64,000 bases of DNA, taken from assembly GCF_000422885.1 (NCBI RefSeq), contig NZ_AUGX01000009.1, forward strand, positions 310,001 to 374,000. The letters are read 5' to 3'. This document shows positions 1 to 6,837 of the stretch, piece after piece. The stretch's first letter is position 1. The number at the start of each line of letters is the position of its first letter. The translations under genes and the position numbers were made by a program. The stretch is from Ottowia thiooxydans DSM 14619. GTDB taxonomy: Bacteria > Pseudomonadota > Gammaproteobacteria > Burkholderiales > Burkholderiaceae_C. Below the pieces are notes generated by a model. That model saw nothing but the letters and a program-made list of their open reading frames with translations. It was not told the origin of the DNA and did not search any database.

Positions 1-1971
1 TGCTTCACGCGTGCTGTGCGTGTAGTAGTAAGCCGAATTGGTGGCACTTGCGGGAGATACGGAGGCGGGCGACCAGCGCGGATTGGCGGAGAGTTGGTCT
101 TGCTCCGCCTGACTCATCATGTAGGGATTGCCGCTGGTGACCATGGGCAGTTCTGGCCATTCAGTCACGGACACTCGAACATCGCTGGCAGGTTTGCCCA
201 GCCAGCGCGCCACGGCAACCGCTTGCGAGGTAGACATCCCTGTGCCAATTTCAGCTCCGGAGTGATACAGAGAAATCCGGCCATCGGGCGCCAGCTCTAC
301 CCGGGCCATGGAAGCTTCGGCACCGGTGCCGAAGTCTTTCTGTACGCAGGAAAACCCCACGCCGTAGCGCCAACCAGGGTGTTTGGCCTCGTATTCGGTC
401 TTGCGCTTGGTCCGCTCGGTCCATAGCGGGTGTACTTGTGCAGTGCGTAGCACTTCGTCCGCACGGACCGCACCCGCGGGAATAGCGCCCTGGGTATTTT
501 TCATACCGGAGCGCAAAGCGTTGCGCAGGCGAAACTCGATGGGATCGATCTTGAGGTGCTCTGCGAACTCGTCCACCATCATTTCCATGGCTGCCATGCT
601 TTGCAGCGTTCCGTAGCCTCGGGCGGAGCCCGCATCAATAGCGCGTGAGGCCAAGGCTACGGAGCTGAGATCGCTCTTGGGAAAATAGTAGATGGACTGC
701 GCCGCCGTGGCGGCCACCATGGCGACTGAGGGTGAAAAATTGGAGCGGCCACCGCCGTCGCAATCCATCTCCGCTTGAAAGGATTGGAACAGGCCGCTCT
801 TTCTGTCCACCGCCACGCGATACCGCATATTGAACGCATGGCGTTTGATCGAGGTTTGAAACTGCTCATATCGGTCATTGGCCAAACGCACGGGCTTGCC
901 GTCGGCATACAGGGCAGTGGCCAAGCCGTAGAACGGGAAGTTGTAGTGGTCTTTGGAGCCGTATCCCACCGTGTAGCAGGGGTGCACCACGATCTTTTCC
1001 ACCGGGAAAGCTGCCTTTGACTTGGCAGCCATCTCGGCAGCGCTTTCCACCACTTCCGAGGGGCCTTGTGAGGCCACCACCATATGAAGTGTCTTGTTGG
1101 GGGCGTCATACCAACAATTGGCGTTGTCAGGCTCCAGCGCTGCGGTGTCGACGGATTGGGTTTTGTATTCACGATCCAGCACGAGCCAGTCGGCAGGGGG
1201 CTCCGCTAATTCCTTGCGGATGGTGTTCGCACGCGCCATGCCCTGCTCATCCAATTTGCCGCGGTCATTGCCATCTGGCCATACCGGCAGGTGTTTGCGC
1301 ATCGAGCTGGGGAAAATGGGCGTGTCTTTCAAGCTGGAGAAGACGTCATCATCGAACGGCGTGGTGCCGCCCACCCGCACAAAGCGGAAAGTGCCCCAGG
1401 GGTCACGTTCCAACGGGCCAGTCTTCTCGCCATAGCGGATCACCTCTTTTTGGAATTGGAGCTTGTCCTTGGCGAAGCGAAAGCGCGCGAAATCGTGATA
1501 AATCAGGATGGCGACCGCATGGCCCAAATAAGCGGGCGTCTTGCCGATGGGAAGCAGCATATCTGTGCCATAGAAGTCCGGAAAGGCCACGCCGTCCCGT
1601 GCCAGATCTTCGGCGGTGACCAGGCGGTCAGGCTTGAGCTCATCTCCCAGCCGCGAAAGATCAATGCCCTGATAGAGCCGGTCTGCCTCGGTGGCACGCA
1701 AGATGAAGGCGTGTGATTGCTGATCCGGCCAGTGAGGCATGTCGCGAGCGCGTACGTCGCGGGCGAAAACCTTCTCACCCGTCACCTTGGCCATACCATC
1801 GATGCGAAAGCGCGGCGCTCCGGTCTTTGGGTCAACCTGCACTGGCTGCAGGATTTTGTCTTCGAACAGCGCAGCGAAGGCTCTGCTGCCCAATGGCGCT
1901 ATATAGACCGATATACCCGCGATGACACTGGCCTTGAGCAGTGTGCGGCGAGACAGGGGAAAGTCCGGCAT
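1..1971 (-). CDS. Tat-exported xanthine dehydrogenase/aldehyde oxidase-family molybdopterin-binding subunit (3' end off window)
   Basis: An open frame of 657 codons runs from an ATG at 1971 to the left edge without a stop, so the C-terminus is missing. Residues 7-13 (SRRTLLK) form a twin-arginine motif followed by a hydrophobic stretch, which points to export of the folded cofactor-loaded enzyme. Residues about 59-75 (GMAKVTGEKVFARDV) match the start of the a/b-hammerhead domain, and GAEIGTGMSTSQ near residue 571 matches a molybdopterin-contact motif of the large subunit. Families with this layout (isoquinoline 1-oxidoreductase and nicotinate dehydrogenase type) hydroxylate N-heterocycles or oxidise aldehydes with a separate 2Fe-2S subunit. 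No such subunit is seen on the upstream side; it may lie beyond the left edge. The substrate is unknown. The Bug receptor gene ends 163 bp upstream on the same strand, so co-transcription is possible. Confidence 0.85.
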   Translation of the reverse strand, partial: MPDFPLSRRTLLKASVIAGISVYIAPLGSRAFAALFEDKILQPVQVDPKTGAPRFRIDGMAKVTGEKVFARDVRARDMPHWPDQQSHAFILRATEADRLYQGIDLSRLGDELKPDRLVTAEDLARDGVAFPDFYGTDMLLPIGKTPAYLGHAVAILIYHDFARFRFAKDKLQFQKEVIRYGEKTGPLERDPWGTFRFVRVGGTTPFDDDVFSSLKDTPIFPSSMRKHLPVWPDGNDRGKLDEQGMARANTIRKELAEPPADWLVLDREYKTQSVDTAALEPDNANCWYDAPNKTLHMVVASQGPSEVVESAAEMAAKSKAAFPVEKIVVHPCYTVGYGSKDHYNFPFYGLATALYADGKPVRLANDRYEQFQTSIKRHAFNMRYRVAVDRKSGLFQSFQAEMDCDGGGRSNFSPSVAMVAATAAQSIYYFPKSDLSSVALASRAIDAGSARGYGTLQSMAAMEMMVDEFAEHLKIDPIEFRLRNALRSGMKNTQGAIPAGAVRADEVLRTAQVHPLWTERTKRKTEYEAKHPGWRYGVGFSCVQKDFGTGAEASMARVELAPDGRISLYHSGAEIGTGMSTSQAVAVARWLGKPASDVRVSVTEWPELPMVTSGNPYMMSQAEQDQLSANPRWSPASVSPASATNSAYYYTHSTREA

Positions 1972-2134
1972 GGAATACCTTTTTTGTCGAAGGACCGCCT
2001 AAAAACAACCCCTTGGAAGGGAAGGCGGATCCGAGCGAAACGAAAAATCGTGGCTTACTCTTTTCCACATTGGCTCTGCGGCCGCGGTTGGATGTCCGCT
2101 TACTTTCCCCCTGGCTCAGAACGTCAACACGTTC

Positions 2135-3115
2135 TTACTGCGGCTGGAACCCGCTCTCCTTGATGATGCGGGACCATACCTGTGTGTAGGCGCGCTCGCG
2201 GGCGGCGAATTGGCGTGGTGCCATGTAGCCTACGGTCAGGCCCATGTCGGTCAGTTGCTTGTTGACTTCTGGCCTGCTCACCACGTTTTGCAGCGCACGG
2301 GTAAAACTCTCAACGAACGCCGTGGGCGTTCCTTTAGGGGCCCAGATGCCGTAGTAGGGCTCGTCTTCCAGGCCTTTGAATCCAAGCTCGCTGAAGGTGG
2401 GTACATCGGGCAAGGCGGCCTGTCTGCGGCCGCCCAGCACGCCAATCATGCGCAGTTTGCCGGCGCGATGATTCTCGATGAAGTCCTGCACGGAGCCGAC
2501 ACCGGCAGGAATCTGGTTGCCCAGCATATCGGCCATCATCGGTGCACTGCCCTTGTAAGGCGCCGCCACCAGATCCAGGCCGTACTTCTTGCTCAGAAGC
2601 TGAACCAGGAATTCGGGTGTAGAGGCGGGGGCGGGAATGCCCACCGCGCTTTTACCGGCGTGCTGGTTTTTCACCCATTCGACATATTCGGCTACGCTCT
2701 TGGCCGGCGTGCCGGGAGACACCGCCAAGCCATTGACGAAGGTGGCGAAGCCTCCCACGTTCACAAAATCAGTTTGTGGCAGGTAACCCGCCTTTTTAAC
2801 CACCTGCGGCAAGATGGAAATGGTGTGATCGTGGGAGAGAAATAGCGTGGTGCCATCTGGCTGAGCCGCTTTGAGTTGCTGCGCGGCCACCTGGCCACCA
2901 GCTCCGGGGCGGTTGTCCACCACCACGTTGCGACCCAGCAAATCTTTCAGTTTGTCTGCCAAAAGGCGGGCGATCACATCGGTACCACCCCCCGCCGGAA
3001 AACCCACCAAGAGGTGGATCGGGCGTTCTTCGCGCGCTGCCCAGGCTGGAGCCCCTGCGATGCCCAGTGCGGCAGAAGCCAGCAGTCGGGAGGAAAAAGT
3101 GCGGCGATCGATCAT
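2135..3115 (-). CDS. Bug/TctC-family periplasmic solute-binding receptor
   Basis: The 326-residue protein begins with an export signal ending near residue 26 (APAWA); the RR pair at residues 4-5 would also allow Tat export. The mature part has the family hallmarks: a PIHLLVGFPAGGGTDVIARLL start, the VVDNRPGAGG segment, and a late SELGFKGLE region followed by the WAPKGTP motif. Bug receptors bind small carboxylates or aromatic acids and can serve TctAB-type tripartite carriers or act as sensors. No tctA or tctB is nearby, so this is an orphan receptor, as is common in Burkholderiales. Its position directly upstream of the exported molybdenum hydroxylase suggests that both handle the same compound, which is inference. 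Confidence 0.9.
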   Translation of the reverse strand: MIDRRTFSSRLLASAALGIAGAPAWAAREERPIHLLVGFPAGGGTDVIARLLADKLKDLLGRNVVVDNRPGAGGQVAAQQLKAAQPDGTTLFLSHDHTISILPQVVKKAGYLPQTDFVNVGGFATFVNGLAVSPGTPAKSVAEYVEWVKNQHAGKSAVGIPAPASTPEFLVQLLSKKYGLDLVAAPYKGSAPMMADMLGNQIPAGVGSVQDFIENHRAGKLRMIGVLGGRRQAALPDVPTFSELGFKGLEDEPYYGIWAPKGTPTAFVESFTRALQNVVSRPEVNKQLTDMGLTVGYMAPRQFAARERAYTQVWSRIIKESGFQPQ

Positions 3116-3219
3116 GCGGGGCTCCGGTGAAGCTGAATTTTCAGTTGTATCTATCTGATTCTAAGAGCCAGCGCGGTAGTTCTCAATACGCTACGCAGCC
3201 TTTGTCAGAAGGGGTGACG

Positions 3220-3411
3220 GAAAAGATGGAGCCTGATGCAGGCTCGTCTGCCGACTTGAGTCCCAGAACCTGAGACTCTGAGCTGGTTTTACTCCTTCCC
3301 CCGCTGGGGGCTGCGGGTTTTAACTCCCTCTCCCCCTGGGAGAGGGCTGGGGTGAGGGCAAGCGGCGGTTGATGTAGGCGCTGCGGTTGATGTGGGCGCT
3401 GCGGTTGCTAA
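3220..3411 (-). repeat. Dispersed composite repeat, copy 1
   Basis: Read on the minus strand, this stretch contains a segment starting ACCGCCGCTTGCCCTCACCC, a hairpin of CCCTCTCCC against GGGAGAGGG, an AGTTAAAACCCGC block, and a roughly 65-bp block running from AGTAAAACCAGCTCAGAG to CATCAGGCTC. All of these recur at 28745-28985 in the opposite orientation, with the last two blocks swapped in order. A partial third copy lies at 3757-3855. No open frame or transposase is present. Confidence 0.75.
3368..3403. repeat. Two tandem 18-bp units
   Basis: GTTGATGTAGGCGCTGCG is followed directly by GTTGATGTGGGCGCTGCG, with one difference, and then by a truncated third start (GTTG). It sits at the end of the dispersed repeat copy 1. 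The related copy near 28740 has only one such unit, so this looks like local slippage duplication. Confidence 0.85.
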
Positions 3412-3436
3412 TTCCCTTCTGCTCTTTTCTTAAGGT

Positions 3437-3515
3437 CGGAGGCCGGGAATTGCGCCCGGCAGCGCACCTACTATTTTTTGCGCCAAAAGAGAGTAGGCAG
3501 AAAAAAGGCGACCCC
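3437..3515 (+). repeat. Dispersed palindromic repeat, copy B1
   Basis: The core is a hairpin whose stem CCTACT (3467-3472) pairs with AGTAGG (3492-3497), with additional TTTT/AAAA pairing inside. It is preceded by GCGCCCGGCAGCGCA and followed by GCAGAAAAAAGGCGACCCC. From memory, closely similar sequences are scattered through many Burkholderiales genomes and are often miscalled as short proteins. Copy B2 at 3912-3972 is diverged but keeps the stem. Confidence 0.7.
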
Positions 3516-3756
3516 AAGTCCGTGTCCCTGCGCTGCGCTCCGGGCACCCTCCGGTGCTTGGTCAAGGGGCGGTGCGGCAGAACTCGCTTCGTTCGCTTCG
3601 CTCTCTACGCTCAAACAGCTGCCGCAAGCTAGTTCTTGAAACAAGAGCATCTTGCAGTGCTCTTGCCCGCCCCCGGATGGCCGGCCCCTTGACCTGCGCT
3701 CCTCAGCACGGCCTCAAGGGGTGGGATACCCACTCGGGCCATCGCTCCGCTGGGCC

Positions 3757-3855
3757 CTGAAACCGTCAGTCGCAAGCGATTGGTTTTACTCCTTCTCCCG
3801 CATGCGGAGAGGGTGGGGGCGGCCGGCTGCGGCGTGAGGGCTAGCGGCGTTTGAT
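3757..3855 (-). repeat. Dispersed composite repeat, partial copy 2
   Basis: On the minus strand this region shows AATCAAACGCCGCTAGCCCT, then CCCTCTCC...GGAGAAGG and AGTAAAACCA, matching the order of copy 1 at 3220-3411 but more diverged and shorter. It marks a second insertion or a duplication of the element within the same gap. Confidence 0.6.
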
Positions 3856-3911
3856 TTTTTCGGAGCGTTTGAGCATTGCCTTCTGTGCTTCTGTTGATGT
3901 CTGACACCCGG

Positions 3912-3972
3912 ATATGCGCCCCGCACTGCATTTACGTTCCTGTGCCAAAGACACGTAGGCCAAGGAGGCACT
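3912..3972 (+). repeat. Dispersed palindromic repeat, copy B2
   Basis: GCGCCCCGCACTGCATTTACG (3917 onward) aligns with GCGCCCGGCAGCGCACCTACT of copy B1. The stem here is TTTACG against CGTAGG (3954-3959). Relative to B1, the innermost T-A pair has become G-C and two C-G pairs have become T-G wobbles, so pairing is kept. Confidence 0.6.
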
Positions 3973-4013
3973 TAGGACGTGTGAACACGTTTCTTGTCAC
4001 GGGGCTGCTCAGG

Positions 4014-4841
4014 CTATGTGGGGCGCGGAGCGTTGGTGCCATGTGGCAGACGGTCGATTTCTGCCAGCAATGCGGCCAGTGATCGGCCGGCGCTCTCCAA
4101 CAGCAAGCGGCCGTCGTCGACAGTTGCTGCCGCCGCGTCGCCCATCGCCCCTGCCACGTTGTAATCTTGCGCTGCCCAGGCCAGTTTGGCACTTCTGCCA
4201 TTGCCGAGAATGGGAAACGCAGCCGCTCGGTCCTTCGAGGTTGAATGGAAATTCTGCGCAACCTCCATACGTACCCTCTCGGGTTTGAGAGCCCGAATCA
4301 TCGCGGTCTCAATCTGCCCGCCATGGACGCCAAAGCGATGTTCCTCGGCTGAAAAGCGTTCGTTCACGTCATTCCCCTGGGCATCAAGCAAAGGCAGGTT
4401 GAACCAACTGCTCGTGTAGACCAGAAGATTCAAACGCGTCCTCAGATCTCTCGCCACCACATCCAGCAGGCCCACATTGCCGCCGTGTGTATTGAAGATC
4501 AGCAATTTTTTGACACCCGTCGCAGCGACGCTTTCAGCGATCTCGGTCCAAAGGCGGATCACCGTTTCCGCTTTTAACGTGAGGGTTCCCGGGAAGCTGG
4601 CGTGCTCCGGGCTGTAGCCTATGGCTTGCACCGGAAGAAAGAGGGCAGGCGAGTCAGTAGGCAGGTGCGTCAGCGCAGCATCAATGATGCCCTGCGCAAG
4701 ATCACTGTCCACTGAAAGCGGCAAATGGGGGCCGTGCTGCTCGGTGGCAGCAACGGGCAGCACCGCGATGGCACGCTCAAGGGAAAGCGTGGCGAAGTCA
4801 GTGGTGGCAAGGTCGTGCCAGAAACGGAGCGGGGTGGGCAT
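4014..4841 (-). CDS. Creatininase-family amidohydrolase
   Basis: This 275-residue protein has the creatininase fold signature: TEQHGPHLPLSVDSD at residues 33-47 supplies Glu34, His36 and Asp45-type metal ligands, NTHGGN at 117-122 supplies the next His, and HGGQIET at 173-179 supplies a Glu. Family members hydrolyse cyclic amides (creatinine) or formamides, the latter including a step of riboflavin and F420-type pathways, using two metal ions in the cytoplasm. The length is normal and no signal peptide is present. It stands alone, with repeats on both sides, so its substrate cannot be told from context. Confidence 0.85.
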   Translation of the reverse strand: MPTPLRFWHDLATTDFATLSLERAIAVLPVAATEQHGPHLPLSVDSDLAQGIIDAALTHLPTDSPALFLPVQAIGYSPEHASFPGTLTLKAETVIRLWTEIAESVAATGVKKLLIFNTHGGNVGLLDVVARDLRTRLNLLVYTSSWFNLPLLDAQGNDVNERFSAEEHRFGVHGGQIETAMIRALKPERVRMEVAQNFHSTSKDRAAAFPILGNGRSAKLAWAAQDYNVAGAMGDAAAATVDDGRLLLESAGRSLAALLAEIDRLPHGTNAPRPT

Positions 4842-5324
4842 GTTGGCATCTTACTGAAACTGAAGGCCTTCGTCCGGTTAGGGGGGCGGCCATCTCCGCT
4901 GGCCATCTCCAGAATTGCCATCCTCTGAATCGTCACCCCTGAATCGTCATCCTCACGCAGGCGGGGATCCAGGATTAGCTGACGCAACTTGCCCTAAATC
5001 ACACACTCGCCAACCCAAAAGTCTTGAGTTCCTGGCTAATTAGTTCGGTGGTCTGCGAGCGCTGCGCTTTTTAACCCTGGATGCCCGCCTGCGCGAGGAT
5101 GACGAGAAGGGGTTACCGTGAGGATTGCAATTTTTAAGTCGTCGGGCAGGCATATTCCCATAATCCAATCGCATGAACGCCTTCAGAAGGACTCGTCGTT
5201 TAGCAGTGCGCCTTCGCGCGGTGCCGGTCATCCGGGAATGACGAGGGGATTCGAGAATGACAAGGCTGGCCGAGCAGCGACTTCCACGTCACGCAACCTC
5301 TTGGGTCCCCGTAGAGGTCATGAA
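4842..5324. other. Gene-free gap with the inverted-repeat element
   Basis: Between the creatininase-family gene start and the Cfa gene end there is no credible coding frame. The only structure seen is the inverted-repeat element (4945-5104) and its related half-unit near 5225. The stretch 4842-4940 should contain the promoter of the minus-strand creatininase-family gene, but none is obvious by eye. Confidence 0.65.
4945..5104. repeat. Inverted-repeat element with 29-bp arms (MITE-like)
   Basis: Arms at 4945-4973 and 5076-5104 are inverted copies differing at two positions; each carries a CGTCATCCTC core and a GCAGGCGGG hairpin half. About 100 bp lies between them and encodes nothing recognisable. 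A related half-unit with GTCATCCGGGAATGACGAGG follows at about 5225-5245. Such CGTCAT...GCGGG...TCCAG elements resemble the small non-coding insertion sequences described in Neisseria and other proteobacteria. Confidence 0.7.
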
Positions 5325-6572
5325 CTACGCACCATACATCCAGCCCCGTGACCAAGGCAGGCTTTTCGCGTTTTGTCCTTTGCGCCGGCACAGAACCTGA
5401 AAGAGGGCTATTTCATCGTTTTCAAACGCCCACTGGCTACCCACCAGATACATGCGCCAGATACGCCAGTGCTTTTCATCCACCAGCGACTTAAGGTGCT
5501 GCCCCTTCGCCTCGAAGGCCTCGCTCCAGCATTCAAGCGTGCGGGCGTAGTGGCGGCGAAGGTTTTCGGCATCGATGGCTTCGAGCCCTCCCTGCTGCAT
5601 GGTGGCCAGCACCGTACCGATATGGGGCAACTCGCCCTGAGGAAACACGTAGCGATCTATAAATCGACCGCCTCCGTGGCTGGTTTCGCCGTTTTTTGGG
5701 TCGGTGCTGGTGATGCCGTGGTTCAAGGCCCAACCGTCAGGAGCAAGCAGATCGTGAATGATGCGGAAATAGCTCGGCAGATTTTTCAGCCCAACGTGCT
5801 CGAACATCCCTACGCTGCTGATGCGGTCAAAGGAGCCTTTGACATCCCGGTAGTCCTGTAGACGGATTTCGATCTGGTTTTGCAATCCCGCGGCACGCAC
5901 GCGCTCGCAAGCCAGACGGTGCTGATTTTCCGATAACGTGATGCCAACGCAACGTGCGCCGAATTTCTCCGCCGCCCGCAGCACCAGCGCGCCCCAGCCG
6001 CAGCCAATATCCAGCAGCGTCTGCCCGGGCTCGATTCGCAGCTTGGTCAGGATGTGGTCGATTTTCTTTCGCTGAGCTTCCGCGAGCGTCTCGGTGCCGG
6101 TTTCGAAATAGGCGCAGGAATAGACCATGGCGGGATCCAGCCACTCGGCGTAGAACTCGTTGGAGACGTCATAGTGGTATTGGATGGCCTCACGATCCTG
6201 GTCACGGGTGTGGCTTGCGGCATCGACGATGCGGTGAAACAGGCGTTGCAACAAACCGGCGTGTGATTCGTGATGACCGTTTTCTGCCAACCCGTGCGCG
6301 ATGTCAATCACGTCTTGCACGGATCCTGTTACATCGATGTGACCCTCCACGTAGGCGCGTCCCAGGTTGTCCAGCGATGGGGTCAGCAAGGCGGCGACGC
6401 CAGTGGCGTCTTTCAGGTCGATGGTCACTCGCGGGGTGTCAAATTCACCCAGTCGCACGCCTTGGCTACCGTGCCATCGCACCAGCAAGGGCAGATCGAT
6501 ATGGCGGCGCAGACGCTTTGCCCAAGGCGAGAGGGCAGATTCCAGGTTGGACGAATCAAGACTCAGTCTCAT
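5325..6572 (-). CDS. cfa: Cyclopropane-fatty-acyl-phospholipid synthase family protein
   Basis: The 415-residue protein carries the family markers: YHYDVSNEFY from residue 132, the AYFE segment at 154-157 before a long helix, and the S-adenosylmethionine loop LLDIGCGWG at 186-194, followed by GITLSENQ. These enzymes transfer a methylene group from SAM to cis double bonds of membrane phospholipid acyl chains at the inner leaflet, stiffening membranes under acid or stationary-phase stress. The N-terminal 120 residues form the lipid-binding-like region of full-length homologues, so the gene appears intact. It is divergent from the DsbD-family gene across a 265-bp shared upstream region. SAM-dependent paralogues of Cfa with other lipid substrates cannot be excluded. 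Confidence 0.88.
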   Translation of the reverse strand: MRLSLDSSNLESALSPWAKRLRRHIDLPLLVRWHGSQGVRLGEFDTPRVTIDLKDATGVAALLTPSLDNLGRAYVEGHIDVTGSVQDVIDIAHGLAENGHHESHAGLLQRLFHRIVDAASHTRDQDREAIQYHYDVSNEFYAEWLDPAMVYSCAYFETGTETLAEAQRKKIDHILTKLRIEPGQTLLDIGCGWGALVLRAAEKFGARCVGITLSENQHRLACERVRAAGLQNQIEIRLQDYRDVKGSFDRISSVGMFEHVGLKNLPSYFRIIHDLLAPDGWALNHGITSTDPKNGETSHGGGRFIDRYVFPQGELPHIGTVLATMQQGGLEAIDAENLRRHYARTLECWSEAFEAKGQHLKSLVDEKHWRIWRMYLVGSQWAFENDEIALFQVLCRRKGQNAKSLPWSRGWMYGA

Positions 6573-6837
6573 GGGTCTCTCGGCTCCCTATGTGCTGATC
6601 AAGCGGGGCAAGGAGTCACCAAGGTCTGGGCAGACGGAAGACTTTGGTGGCGTACTCGTCAATAATGTGAAAAAGTTACCACGTTCGCGAATATTTTGCA
6701 CAGGCGATCTGCCTTGCCTGCTTCAGGAATGCCGAAATGGCCTTCTGCCCTTTACTTATAGTCAGCCCCTTGCCGGCCGTTTCGGGAACCTTGCGCTCTC
6801 GCAGGGATCGTAAGGCGCTGGCTCTCCTATCTTTCCC

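Larger units (their letters stand above)
3116..4013. other. Gene-free gap of about 900 bp filled with repeats
   Basis: No convincing gene is present. The gap contains the composite repeat copies (3220-3411, 3757-3855), the two palindromic repeats and a GC-rich stretch at 3516-3756 with small internal hairpins. The short open frames here encode Arg/Ser/Pro-rich low-complexity peptides typical of shifted repeat sequence. The 100 bp immediately upstream of the Bug gene (3116-3215) presumably hold its promoter, but no clear -35/-10 pair stands out. Confidence 0.7.

Noticed and set aside
3368-3411. Short tandem units considered as a CRISPR-like array
   Set aside because: Units are adjacent without spacers, only two are complete, and no cas genes are nearby.
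3320-3971. Several short open frames in the 3.2-4 kb gap that could be small hypothetical proteins
   Set aside because: They translate hairpin and tandem repeats into Arg/Ser/Pro-rich low-complexity sequence, overlap one another on both strands and lack ribosome-binding sites.
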